Shown here piece by piece: positions 26,374-35,092 of a stretch of DNA of 64,000 nt. A model generated the notes under the pieces. That model had not been told where the DNA came from. It made no database searches and was given only the letters and a program-made list of their open reading frames with translations. The translations under genes were made by a program, and so were the position numbers. Numbering within the stretch: the first letter of the stretch is position 1; the number at the start of each line of letters is the position of its first letter. This stretch comes from CBETVX01 sp965539935 (GTDB lineage Bacteria > Bacillota > Clostridia > Peptostreptococcales > Caminicellaceae), in contig CBETVX010000004.1 of assembly GCA_965539935.1 (NCBI GenBank), positions 1 through 64,000 of the forward strand, given 5' to 3'.

Positions 26374-26393
26374 TGGCTCTGCTATAAACAGAG
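26374..26393 (-). promoter_or_regulatory. Hairpin in the rpsF leader
   Basis: GCTCTG pairs with CAGAGC around an A/T-rich loop within the roughly 70-base untranslated leader of rpsF. It could be the S6:S18 autoregulatory RNA, but the conserved CCG loop element of that motif is not visible, so the call is tentative. Confidence 0.35.
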
Positions 26394-26426
26394 CAGAGAG
26401 AAAATTTATGGATTTTTCATCATCAT

Positions 26427-26455
26427 ATTATAACATTTTATCATATAGTTTACAA
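26427..26455 (-). promoter_or_regulatory. Promoter of rpsF-ssb-rpsR
   Basis: TTGTAA (-35, 26450-26455), a 17-bp spacer and perfect TATAAT (-10, 26427-26432) on the minus strand. Confidence 0.78.
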
Positions 26456-26481
26456 CGGTATTTTTACAAAAACAAAAATTT

Positions 26482-26509
26482 AGACTGTACTTATATTTAA
26501 GTACAGTCT
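26482..26509 (-). terminator. Terminator of the aminotransferase gene
   Basis: A perfect 12-bp stem (AGACTGTACTTA and its complement) with a 4-base loop, followed by AAATTTTTGTTTTTG on the minus strand. Confidence 0.85.
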
Positions 26510-26521
26510 TTATAATCAAAA

Positions 26522-27712
26522 TTATTTTTCATTTAAAGCTTCTTTAAGAACTTCTCCTAAAATTCTAATTCCTTCTACTATTCTATCTTCCGGCATATTA
26601 GAATAGTTTATACGCATAGTATTTTCATTTCCACCATTAGGGAAGAATGATCCTCCTGGTACAAAGGCTACATTTTTCTCAAGGGCTTTAGCCATAAGTT
26701 CTCTAGCATTGATATGCTCTGGAAGTACAGCCCATGTAAATAATCCACCCTCTGGATGAGTATATTTTACTTCTGGCGGGAAATGCTCCTTCATAGTCTT
26801 AAGCATTAGATCTCTGCGACCCTTATAAAGCTTCTTTATCTTTTCAATATGCTCATCTAAATCATACATTTCTAAGAATGCATTAAGTTCTCTTTGTGAC
26901 ATAGAGTTGCTTTGAAGGTCAGCTCCTTGTTTAACAAGTATATATTTATTTATAACTTCATCGCTTGCACATACCCAACCCATTCTAAGTCCTGGACAGA
27001 ATGTCTTTGAGAATGTACCTAAGAATATAACTCTACCTTCTGTATCCATAGACTTGATTGATGGAAGGCTTTCTCCTTCAAATCTTAATTCACCATATGG
27101 ATTATCTTCAACAATTGGAAGATCGAACTTATTAGCTATTTCTATTAATCTCTTACGTCTTTCAAGAGACCATGTTCTACCTGATGGATTTTGGAAATCT
27201 GGTATTACATATATCATTTTTACGTTTTCTGTATTTTCTAATGCCTTTTCAAGCTCTTCCATTATCATTCCATTGTCATCTGTTGGAACTTCCAGGAATT
27301 TACAGTCATAGGCTTTAAATGCATTTATGGCACCTAAATAGCTTGGGCTTTCAACTACTACAACGTCACCTGAGTTTAAAAATATTTTACCGCTAAAGTC
27401 TAGTCCTTGTTGTGACCCATTAGTTATAAGAATATTCTCTGCATTAGTTTTTACACCTACTTTTTCCATTCTCTGTGCAATTTTTTCTCTAAGTGGTGGA
27501 AAACCTTCAGTTGGGCTATATTGAAGTGCTTGCTGTCCGCTTTCTTCTAAAACCTTTTGTGACACCATCTTCATTTCCTCAACTGGAAAAAGCTCTGGTG
27601 CTGGTAATCCTCCTGCAAAGGATATTACTTCTGGTCTAACAGTCAGTTTTAACAATTCACGAATTTCCGAAGCTTTAATGTTCTCCATACGATTTGCATA
27701 CTTAAGATTCAT
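26522..27712 (-). CDS. PLP-dependent class I/II aminotransferase
   Basis: 396 aa. The sequence has FAGGLPAPELFPVEEM at the N-terminus, LITNGSQQGLDF, NPSGRTWS and the PLP lysine in GTFSKTFCPGLRMGW. It groups by sequence with 2-aminoadipate/branched-chain/valine-pyruvate-type transaminases (LysN/MocR-like catalytic domain); there is no N-terminal GntR domain, so it is an enzyme, not a MocR regulator. The ATG at 27712 follows GGAGGTG; a longer frame to 27730 lacks a site. Monocistronic. Confidence 0.93.
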   Translation of the reverse strand: MNLKYANRMENIKASEIRELLKLTVRPEVISFAGGLPAPELFPVEEMKMVSQKVLEESGQQALQYSPTEGFPPLREKIAQRMEKVGVKTNAENILITNGSQQGLDFSGKIFLNSGDVVVVESPSYLGAINAFKAYDCKFLEVPTDDNGMIMEELEKALENTENVKMIYVIPDFQNPSGRTWSLERRKRLIEIANKFDLPIVEDNPYGELRFEGESLPSIKSMDTEGRVIFLGTFSKTFCPGLRMGWVCASDEVINKYILVKQGADLQSNSMSQRELNAFLEMYDLDEHIEKIKKLYKGRRDLMLKTMKEHFPPEVKYTHPEGGLFTWAVLPEHINARELMAKALEKNVAFVPGGSFFPNGGNENTMRINYSNMPEDRIVEGIRILGEVLKEALNEK

Positions 27713-27900
27713 TGTAAAAAGCACCTCCAAAAATTTTTATAAGGAAAAGGTTTGCCCGCTTTATTTCTATTATATCACTACTTTCGTGATTTTTGTATGT
27801 TGATTTAAAATTTTTTTGTAAGCGTGCAAAAACTTTTGTAAAAATATTCACTCTAGCTAAAATATTCTAAACATTATACTGAATACAATATCTTTCTTCA

Positions 27901-28095
27901 TTACTCCTCTTCTTTTCTATCCACATTCTTGATTCTTTTTTCCAATTTCTTCCTTGGTATCCAAACCTGTTTTTCACATTGTAGACACTTTATTCTAAAA
28001 TCAATTCCTGTTCTCATTATTTCAAATTTATTTCCACCACAAGGATGACTTTTCCTAGTTTCTATTATATCTCCTAATCTTAAGTCCATTGGCAT
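27901..28095 (-). CDS. DUF951 family protein
   Basis: 64 aa: DLRLGDIIETRKSHPCGGNKFEIMRTGIDFRIKC with a later CLQC pair, the typical DUF951 pattern of a compact, probably zinc- or nucleic-acid-binding beta protein. Function unknown. The ATG at 28095 is preferred, nine bases after AGGAGG; in-frame upstream sequence is unrelated. It is the last gene after mscS in the yedF group, as in many Clostridia near the origin. Confidence 0.88.
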   Translation of the reverse strand: MPMDLRLGDIIETRKSHPCGGNKFEIMRTGIDFRIKCLQCEKQVWIPRKKLEKRIKNVDRKEEE

Positions 28096-28151
28096 TTCAT
28101 TTTCCCTCCTTAAGACTAATAAAGACCAGTGGTCCAATTATATCTTTAATG

Positions 28152-29051
28152 CTATTTTTCTTTAGATATGGTACTTTCCCCTACTCCATATATTACTCTC
28201 TTTGGATATGGAATCTCTATGCCTTCCCTATCAAAGGCCTCTTTAAATCTTTGCCTCATAAGTCTTTCTATCTCCCATTGACTCATGGGTTTAACCTTGG
28301 CAATAGTTGATATAACCACATCAGATTCTCCAAATTTTGTAACTCCCAGTACTGTAGGTCCTTCTAATATATCATCACTTTCCTTTAATATATCTTCACT
28401 GGTCCTTTTAAGTACTTCAATGGCATTTTGTATATCTTCTTCATAGGCTATACTTATATCAACCCAGGCCCTCATTTTTCCTCTAGATTTGTTGGTAAGC
28501 TTTGTTATTTCTCCATTGGGGATTATATGAAGATCTCCATTGAAATCCCTTATTTTTGTAACCCTTAAGGCCATTTCTTCTACAATCCCAGACATATCTC
28601 CAACTTCAACATAATCTCCCACTGCAAATTGATCTTCAAATAATATAAAAAAACCAGTTATTACATCACGAACTAAGTTTTGAGCTCCAAAACCTATAGC
28701 TAATCCACCTACCCCGGCAGCAGCTATAAGGCCTTTTATATCTATACCTATAGTGGCTAGTATGGGTAGTCCAGCAAGGAAATAGATAGTATAACGCATT
28801 ACACTTTTTAATATTCCCTTTAGTGTGTTTATTTTATTTTCTTCAAGTGTAATTTTAAGTTTGTCCTTGTTTTCAAAAAACTTGTCTATAACTATATTGG
28901 TAAACTTAATTCCTATTTTTGCTACAACTACAATTAATATTATTTTTACTATATTCCACGCTATTCCAGCCAAAACATTAGGGTCCCTGTATATATCAAT
29001 ATTTTTATTTACCTCGCTTATAATGTCAGAAAATGTTTCTTTATAGTCCAA
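28152..29051 (-). CDS. MscS-family mechanosensitive ion channel
   Basis: 299 aa with N-terminal membrane helices, the pore-lining glycine/alanine-rich helix GLIAAAGVGGLAIGFGAQNLVRD, and the cytoplasmic MscS beta and alpha/beta domains (QFAVGDYVEVGDMSG). It opens under membrane tension to release osmolytes; closest in pattern to the YkuT type. The start is TTG at 29051 behind GGGGGTAG. It lies six bases downstream of the DUF3343 gene. Confidence 0.93.
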   Translation of the reverse strand: MDYKETFSDIISEVNKNIDIYRDPNVLAGIAWNIVKIILIVVVAKIGIKFTNIVIDKFFENKDKLKITLEENKINTLKGILKSVMRYTIYFLAGLPILATIGIDIKGLIAAAGVGGLAIGFGAQNLVRDVITGFFILFEDQFAVGDYVEVGDMSGIVEEMALRVTKIRDFNGDLHIIPNGEITKLTNKSRGKMRAWVDISIAYEEDIQNAIEVLKRTSEDILKESDDILEGPTVLGVTKFGESDVVISTIAKVKPMSQWEIERLMRQRFKEAFDREGIEIPYPKRVIYGVGESTISKEK

Positions 29052-29056
29052 CTATA

Positions 29057-29329
29057 CTACCCCCACTTTAACATTTTTATATCCTTTAAACTATTTATTC
29101 TTTCTATCCTATATATAGACATCATATCCCTTTTGAGTTCTGCTTTTTCAATTATCTGCTTCACTTTCTCTAGGTCTTGACAATTAAATTTTATAGATAA
29201 TCCACAGCTGGCAGATATTTCTCTAGGTGTTGGTATTGTATCTATTTTTATTTTATCCTTAAGCTTTTTTTCCATCATAATGGCATGGTGAGTTGATTCA
29301 AATGCTAGTACACAAAAAATCTTTTCCAA
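29057..29329 (-). CDS. DUF3343 protein, selenium-associated
   Basis: 90 aa with the DUF3343 pattern: an initial FCVLAFESTHHAIMMEK helix and PREISASCGLSIKF, whose single conserved cysteine may be the active residue. DUF3343 proteins co-occur with yedF in selenium-using bacteria. The start is TTG at 29329 behind AAGGTG, 17 bases after yedF, so the pair is almost certainly co-transcribed. Its biochemical role is not known. Confidence 0.88.
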   Translation of the reverse strand: MEKIFCVLAFESTHHAIMMEKKLKDKIKIDTIPTPREISASCGLSIKFNCQDLEKVKQIIEKAELKRDMMSIYRIERINSLKDIKMLKWG

Positions 29330-29345
29330 TTTATCTACACACCTT

Positions 29346-29936
29346 CTATATTCTTATTGTATTCTTGGCTCCGTTCATTTTTTCAACTATGGTATACATA
29401 TTAGAAACTCCACCTACTACTAATTTATCCTTTAAATTATAGTAATCTAAACAGGTACCACATGAAAGGATTTCTACTCCTTCTCCTTCAAGCTTTCTAA
29501 TATGATCTACTACTTCAGATCCTTCTGTAGTAAGATTAACGCCACTATTTATAAATAATATGGCCTTTGGGTAAGGCTTGGATTCTGTCAATGTATACAT
29601 ATATCCCTTCATTAATATTTTTCCTAATTCTTCAGAACCTTCTCCCATTTTATCAGTTCCTATTAATATTACTAAATCTTGAATATCGGATTTCTTCTTT
29701 GGCGTATACTCATCACCAACTACACCTTTATATATATTTACATAGTAATTTCCTTCAACTTCATTTACATCTACTTCATAGTTTAAACTTTTTGCAAATT
29801 TTTTTACGTTCTCCTTTGCTACTTCATTATCAACTATAGTGGTTATTTGTCCTTCATTTATTTTCTCTATTGCTTTTTTGGTTTCAATTACTGGTTTTGG
29901 ACAATCCATTCCTCTTGCATCAACTTCTAATTTCAT
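29346..29936 (-). CDS. yedF: Selenium metabolism protein YedF
   Basis: 196 aa. The N-terminal TusA-like domain (about 1-70) has VDARGMDCPKPVIETKKA with the CPxP motif. The C-terminal DsrE-like domain has VEILSCGTCLDYY with paired cysteines. This two-domain form is the selenium-linked YedF (TIGR03527), thought to help handle selenium for selenophosphate or selenoprotein synthesis. ATG at 29936 is chosen (GGGGG seven bases upstream); a TTG two codons earlier is the alternative. Its presence supports selenocysteine use in this organism. Confidence 0.92.
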   Translation of the reverse strand: MKLEVDARGMDCPKPVIETKKAIEKINEGQITTIVDNEVAKENVKKFAKSLNYEVDVNEVEGNYYVNIYKGVVGDEYTPKKKSDIQDLVILIGTDKMGEGSEELGKILMKGYMYTLTESKPYPKAILFINSGVNLTTEGSEVVDHIRKLEGEGVEILSCGTCLDYYNLKDKLVVGGVSNMYTIVEKMNGAKNTIRI

Positions 29937-30053
29937 TTTCAATCCCCCTATTCTATTTTCTTTTCATATAATATTATAATACTATATATTTCTTAGATTT
30001 TATAAATTTTATTTATACTATTTTTTACGCTATCAGTAATATTGATAATGCCT

Positions 30054-30758
30054 TTAGGTTGCAAAATAGCCTGTACTAGATAAAAAACTAGCCAGCATCT
30101 TAACAAGCAAATTATAGTTATAAAGATCCTTAGTTACCATTGAGTTCTTTAATGCATCAACAATAAAGCTTTCTGGAAATATTGACACTATTGGTACCAT
30201 AATAGCCAATAATATAAAAACTATCATAAAACCCTTAGCTGATCCAATTATAAACCCACCTATTCTATTAAACTGATTGATTATAGGTAGTGAGGCTATA
30301 CCATCTAATATATACCCTATTATTTTTAGTATTAATAGCATTCCAATAAAAATTAACACCATACTAATAAAATCTATTATTATAATCGTCATTCTTTCAG
30401 CAATATAGGAATGTATATTATCAATTACTAATTGGCTATAATCCTTGACTCCATCACTTTTCATAAGGAAATTACTAAGGGTTTTTGGAAAATTCATTAT
30501 TCCAAATATATCAAAACCATCTTCTGTCAACCTATTACCAGGTGTATCTATTCTATTTATTACAAATCCACTTATTTTTTGGGATACATTTGTATTAGTA
30601 GTTATAAACTTAGATACTTGACTGAAGTACATCTTTGATACAATAGCTGCTATAATGAAGCTTAATATATTAAAGACAGATAGTACTAATCCCAAAGACA
30701 AACCTCTGATTCCATTTACTGCTATTATAATGATAACACATACATCCATCCAGTTCAT
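30054..30758 (-). CDS. cvpA: CvpA family membrane protein
   Basis: 234 aa, opening with MNWMDVCVIIIIAVNGIRGLSLGLV, the classic CvpA first helix, then about three more membrane helices including FNRIGGFIIGSAKGFMIVFILLA. CvpA proteins affect envelope integrity and colicin V export, with no clear molecular activity. Monocistronic by spacing. Confidence 0.9.
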   Translation of the reverse strand: MNWMDVCVIIIIAVNGIRGLSLGLVLSVFNILSFIIAAIVSKMYFSQVSKFITTNTNVSQKISGFVINRIDTPGNRLTEDGFDIFGIMNFPKTLSNFLMKSDGVKDYSQLVIDNIHSYIAERMTIIIIDFISMVLIFIGMLLILKIIGYILDGIASLPIINQFNRIGGFIIGSAKGFMIVFILLAIMVPIVSIFPESFIVDALKNSMVTKDLYNYNLLVKMLASFLSSTGYFAT

Positions 30759-30881
30759 AGCTTTTAACCCCCTAGCCCTTAATATTAATAATTTGATTAT
30801 ATCTAAACCTAGTTTATAAAACCAGTACTATATTATTAAGCAAAATTTTTGACCCTATTAACTATTTGGTAAAATATTTTT

Positions 30882-30914
30882 AAAACCCCTGCTTAAAAGA
30901 TTAGCAGAGGTTTT
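30882..30914 (-). terminator. Terminator of the DUF5711 gene
   Basis: A 12-bp stem with one G-U (AAAACCTCTGCT/AGCAGGGGTTTT) and a 9-base loop. It can work in both directions and ends the phosphatase-DUF5711 transcript. Confidence 0.75.
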
Positions 30915-31004
30915 ATTTATAATTCTATATAAAGAACTAATAGTTGCAATGTTTAAAAGTATTATGATTTTATACTAAACAGGTACTCTAAGCTATGAAC
31001 ATAT

Positions 31005-32147
31005 TTACTGTTCTATTTTGAATATATGAACTTCTTCCCTATAGACTACACCTATAGTATCTTCTGTAATCCACCATGCTTCCATTATATCCATGTTGAC
31101 CTTTTTTTCTATTTCAATATCTCCATTCTTATCTATTATGAATATCGTTCTATCACTGTAAACAAGCGTTTTATCATTATAAATATCAATTCCCTGTATA
31201 TCTCCAGCTATAGGTGTCTTGCTTAGGATTTCTCCCTTTTTACTTATTTTATTTACTGTAGTTCTATTTTTAGTATCCAATATGATACTCTTATTCTTTA
31301 TTAAATTAACCGCTACAATTCCTTCTTTGCTCATATCGAACTTATTTATTGTTTCTTCAAGATTCTTTTCCCAAGCTACTCCATTGTCTTTGTTTAAAAC
31401 TAATATTATATTATCTCCAATGGCTAAAACCTCATCTTGGTCTATGAAATAAAGTTGGTATATTATACTGTTTTCATATTTTTTTCCTGAAATTATGCTA
31501 CCTTCATTATTATAAAAAATCATATTACTATGGAATCCATCTTCCTCAGTATTCAATATGGAAAGGGCCAGTATACCGTTATTATCCGATAGACTACCAT
31601 CAATTATTTCTCCCTCTGGAGGTTTAAAGCTAGAAATTTCCTCACCATTATTCCCTATGGAATAAATCATATTGCTTTTCAGTATAGCTAATGTATTTCC
31701 ATCATCATTAACCTTTAACTCATATATAGGTTCTCCTATTAGATAGCCACCTATATCATTTCCCTTGTTATCTAGAAAGTTTATTTGTCCTGTTTCTAAG
31801 TCTCCAACAACTATATTATTTTCTCCCCCTCCTATGAAGGGATCTGATACTGTTAAGTTTTTTTCCCAAAGAGGATCTCCATTGTCATTAAAAAATATGA
31901 TTTTTTTTCCATTGGATAATACTATATTTCCATTAATACTTTGAACTTCAATTTTGCTTTCTTCATTTTCAACATTTAACTGTATTTCATTGGTTTTTTT
32001 TAGTTTTATTTCATCAAAACCTAATATGGGCTTAACTAAGCCAATTATTTTTACTATTCCAAATATTAAGATTGCCAATATAGCTGCTGATATAATCCAA
32101 AACCTCAAGGGTAATGGTCGCCTTCTCCTTTTTTTGCCTTTTCTCAA
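31005..32147 (-). CDS. DUF5711 membrane-anchored beta-propeller-like protein
   Basis: 380 aa. A very basic head (RKGKKRRRRPLPLRFW) and one membrane helix (about 15-36) precede an extracellular repeat region of about 40-residue blades (such as NGKKIIFFNDNGDPLWEKNL and NKDNGVAWEKNL), as in DUF5711/PQQ-like propellers. The start is TTG at 32147 behind AAGGAG. It follows the SpoIIE-type phosphatase gene by 20 bases and is probably co-transcribed. Function unknown; an envelope sensor is possible. Confidence 0.82.
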   Translation of the reverse strand: MRKGKKRRRRPLPLRFWIISAAILAILIFGIVKIIGLVKPILGFDEIKLKKTNEIQLNVENEESKIEVQSINGNIVLSNGKKIIFFNDNGDPLWEKNLTVSDPFIGGGENNIVVGDLETGQINFLDNKGNDIGGYLIGEPIYELKVNDDGNTLAILKSNMIYSIGNNGEEISSFKPPEGEIIDGSLSDNNGILALSILNTEEDGFHSNMIFYNNEGSIISGKKYENSIIYQLYFIDQDEVLAIGDNIILVLNKDNGVAWEKNLEETINKFDMSKEGIVAVNLIKNKSIILDTKNRTTVNKISKKGEILSKTPIAGDIQGIDIYNDKTLVYSDRTIFIIDKNGDIEIEKKVNMDIMEAWWITEDTIGVVYREEVHIFKIEQ

Positions 32148-32167
32148 CTGTCATCACTCCTTAAGCC

Positions 32168-33292
32168 CTAGAGAATATCAACAATCATAAGGGCAATATC
32201 ATCCCTCACATTATCTTTTGAGTATTCCTTCACATCTTCTAAAATAATATCTAATAACTGGTTACTAGTTTTATAAAGATTATCAGAGCAAATCTTTATT
32301 ATCCTATCTCCATATATATCTCCATTAGAATTTTGTGATTCTGTAACACCATCTGTATAAAAGAGTATCTTATCTCCAGGCTCTAAATTTATATTATTAT
32401 GTCTATACTGTATATCTCTATATAATGATGAAATAGGTAAACCAGGAAGAAAGATTTCATCTATTCTATCCCTTTTAAACACTATTGGCATGCAATTTAA
32501 TCCACCATTGGCCAAAGTAAATTCTTTAGAATCTCTATTAAACACGCCATATATTATGGTTATATAATTATAGTCATCTAAATCTAATTCATTATATCTA
32601 TCATTTAAATAATTTAATGTATAGCTTGGATCACTGGCCTTTTTTCCTAAGCTCTTTAAGGTTTGTTTTATAAACATAGTCATCATAGATGCAGTTACAC
32701 CATGACCAGCTACATCTGCCATATAAATACCTATATTTTTATCATCAATTTCAACTACATCATATACATCTCCACCAAGCATTTCACAGGGTATGTATTT
32801 TGAGGATATTTTTATAATATCATTATAAACTCCATCCTTTGGCAATATCCTTTCTTGTATATACTTAGCAAAGCTCAAGTCCTTTTTCATCTTTAAATTT
32901 TGCTCTACTATTGTTCTTTCCATTTTTCTCTTTTCAGTTACATCCCTAAAAACCTCAACAGCACAATATATTTCACCATTTTCATCTCTAATAGGTGAAC
33001 TAATAACTGAAAAAATCTTATCTCCAATAACTTCTTCTTTCTCAAAGGTCATACCTTTTTTCACCGTCATCTCTGAAATGCATACATCGCATTTCCTACA
33101 TTTACCTAAGGCCTCATAACATACATTACCAGTAATATCACCTAGAAACTTTTTCATAGGTTCATTTATAAATACAATCCTATCATTTTCATCTATAACT
33201 CTAACCATGTCCTTCATACCTGCTAATATATCCTTTGTAAACTGCCACTGCCTCTTCAATTCTTTACTCATATTTATTTTTATTTCATCCAT
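32168..33292 (-). CDS. PAS-domain PP2C-type (SpoIIE/RsbU) serine phosphatase
   Basis: 374 aa. A PAS domain (about 15-125; it carries CRKCDVC cysteines that could bind metal or a cluster) and a linking helix lead to a SpoIIE/RsbU catalytic domain with MLGGDVYDVVEID, IYMADVAGHGVTASM and KILFYTDGVTE, which hold the metal aspartates. Such enzymes dephosphorylate anti-anti-sigma proteins in partner-switching pathways. No anti-sigma gene is next to it, so the target lies elsewhere. Confidence 0.9.
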   Translation of the reverse strand: MDEIKINMSKELKRQWQFTKDILAGMKDMVRVIDENDRIVFINEPMKKFLGDITGNVCYEALGKCRKCDVCISEMTVKKGMTFEKEEVIGDKIFSVISSPIRDENGEIYCAVEVFRDVTEKRKMERTIVEQNLKMKKDLSFAKYIQERILPKDGVYNDIIKISSKYIPCEMLGGDVYDVVEIDDKNIGIYMADVAGHGVTASMMTMFIKQTLKSLGKKASDPSYTLNYLNDRYNELDLDDYNYITIIYGVFNRDSKEFTLANGGLNCMPIVFKRDRIDEIFLPGLPISSLYRDIQYRHNNINLEPGDKILFYTDGVTESQNSNGDIYGDRIIKICSDNLYKTSNQLLDIILEDVKEYSKDNVRDDIALMIVDIL

Positions 33293-33457
33293 AAATACAT
33301 CTCTCCATTTTAACTGGCCTTTTAATAAAGTATATATAAATATATTATATATAAAGATATCTATTTAGTCTATATTGCTATATTATAGGTAATCCCATCT
33401 GTATCATAATGTATTGACATTATTAAGAAAAATTTAATTAATTTTTCCAAATGACAA

Positions 33458-33466
33458 TGATATAAT
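33458..33466 (+). promoter_or_regulatory. Extended -10 promoter of the SLH gene
   Basis: TGATATAAT about 35 bases before the TTG start of the SLH protein gene on the plus strand; the -35 region is weak. Confidence 0.45.
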
Positions 33467-33500
33467 TAATTAAAATATAAAATACTTAGGAGGGATTCAA

Positions 33501-34988
33501 TTGAAGAAGATTATTTCTATCCTAATTTCCTTATTGTTAATTAGTTTACCTATAATATCTTTGGCAGAAAATAATAATGACTATATTACTAGGGCACAGT
33601 TTATTAAAGAAATTTTAACCACTGAAGATTCTTCTATTGATGATGTGGCTAAATCTTCCTTTATAGACGTAACGGACCCAGAGTACATTCCTTACATAGA
33701 AAATGCTTATAATAGAGATATCATATCGGGATATGGTGATGAATTTAAACCGGAAATGAATATTACAAAAGAAGATGCTATTGTAGTACTTGTAAAAGTT
33801 TTTTGCGACAGATATGAAGCTCAAAGCCTTTCTGATGAGGATATTGATAAAGCCCTTAGCTTTTCAGATAAAGCTAGTATATCTTCTTGGGCAAAACCCT
33901 ATATTGCTTATGCAATAAACATTGGCTTGATTGATAAAGATTCTACTTCTTTATATCCTAAAATGTCTTTAACACATAAAACTGCCAATGATTTAATTAC
34001 CGCTGCTAAGAATATTCATGATGAATTATTTACCAAGGAAGGTTTATCAGCATCTGAAATGCTTGTTTTATCAAATGAAAAAATAGATGAATTTGACACC
34101 TATAAGCAAAAAGGTACTATGAAAATGCATATGAAAATGTCAGTAGATGGAGTACCTGATGAAACAATGCAGGAAGATCCTGAAATGCAAAAACTAATTA
34201 ATGAAGGCATATACATGAAGGTAGACATGGATGTTCAAGTTGAAACACCTAATAATGCTTACATTAAAGAAACAGTTTCATCTTATGAAGGTCAAGAAGA
34301 ATTAAATCAAGAAATAGAGATTTTCATGAATGATACTACTATGTATACAAAAATGATGGGCAGTGAAAAGTGGATTTCTCAAGATATTAGCTCTATAATG
34401 AATCAAATACAAGCCTACTCAAATAATGACCCCTATAGAGTTTCACAATTATCCGATAATGAGCTTATGTTTTTCAAAGATTATGCAAGATTTAAGGATG
34501 ATACCGAAATTGATAATGAAGAATATTATGTAATCGGAATTAATATTAATGAAGAAACTTATAATAAATACTATAAAGATATCATAGAAAAAAGTATAGA
34601 TGCTTCAATAGAACTTCAAGCTAACAATCCAGAGCTTAGAGAAGATCCTGATTTTGATCCAGAAATGTTTAGGGAAATGATGGAACAAATAACAAATCAA
34701 ATGGATGTTGAAATAAGCTATGATTTTTATATCAATAAAGATACAATGCTATGTGAAAAAATGGGAATTGTTCAAGATGTATATATGTCCATGGATCAGC
34801 TTCTATCAATGATGGCACTTGCTGAAGAAGGAGAAGAAATACCTGACATGTCTTTAACTATGATAACTCATTCAGATGGTTTCTTTGATTTCTATGATTT
34901 TGATGGTGAAGTAAACTTCCCTAAAATAGATGATGAAGACATATTAGACCTTAATGTACCTAAGATAATAGAGGACCCTCAATTTTAA
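33501..34988 (+). CDS. Secreted S-layer-homology (SLH) protein with uncharacterised C-terminal domain
   Basis: 495 aa. A signal peptide (MKKIISILISLLLISLPIIS, cleavage near LAE) precedes about two and a half SLH repeats (to about residue 175; SFIDVTDPEYIPYIENAYNR and WAKPYIAYAINIGLID), which tether proteins to pyruvylated wall polymers. The rest, from about residue 185, is acidic and Met/Asn-rich and resembles the DUF6612-type domain found in Firmicute surface proteins. The start is TTG at 33501 behind AGGAGGG. It is one of few plus-strand genes here. Confidence 0.88.
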   Translation: MKKIISILISLLLISLPIISLAENNNDYITRAQFIKEILTTEDSSIDDVAKSSFIDVTDPEYIPYIENAYNRDIISGYGDEFKPEMNITKEDAIVVLVKVFCDRYEAQSLSDEDIDKALSFSDKASISSWAKPYIAYAINIGLIDKDSTSLYPKMSLTHKTANDLITAAKNIHDELFTKEGLSASEMLVLSNEKIDEFDTYKQKGTMKMHMKMSVDGVPDETMQEDPEMQKLINEGIYMKVDMDVQVETPNNAYIKETVSSYEGQEELNQEIEIFMNDTTMYTKMMGSEKWISQDISSIMNQIQAYSNNDPYRVSQLSDNELMFFKDYARFKDDTEIDNEEYYVIGININEETYNKYYKDIIEKSIDASIELQANNPELREDPDFDPEMFREMMEQITNQMDVEISYDFYINKDTMLCEKMGIVQDVYMSMDQLLSMMALAEEGEEIPDMSLTMITHSDGFFDFYDFDGEVNFPKIDDEDILDLNVPKIIEDPQF

Positions 34989-35027
34989 ATCATAACTTAC
35001 CTTCATAAAATATAAATTCATTAAAAA

Positions 35028-35052
35028 CAAGGAGCCCATTAAAGGTTCCTTG
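35028..35052. terminator. Bidirectional terminator between SLH gene and RNA methyltransferase
   Basis: CAAGGAGCC/GGTTCCTTG stem (one G-U) with a 7-base loop, with T-runs on both strands. It ends the plus-strand SLH gene and the minus-strand methyltransferase gene. Confidence 0.85.
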
Positions 35053-35092
35053 TTTTTTAGTTACCTCAGGAAACTATCATGATTTCCTTAAT

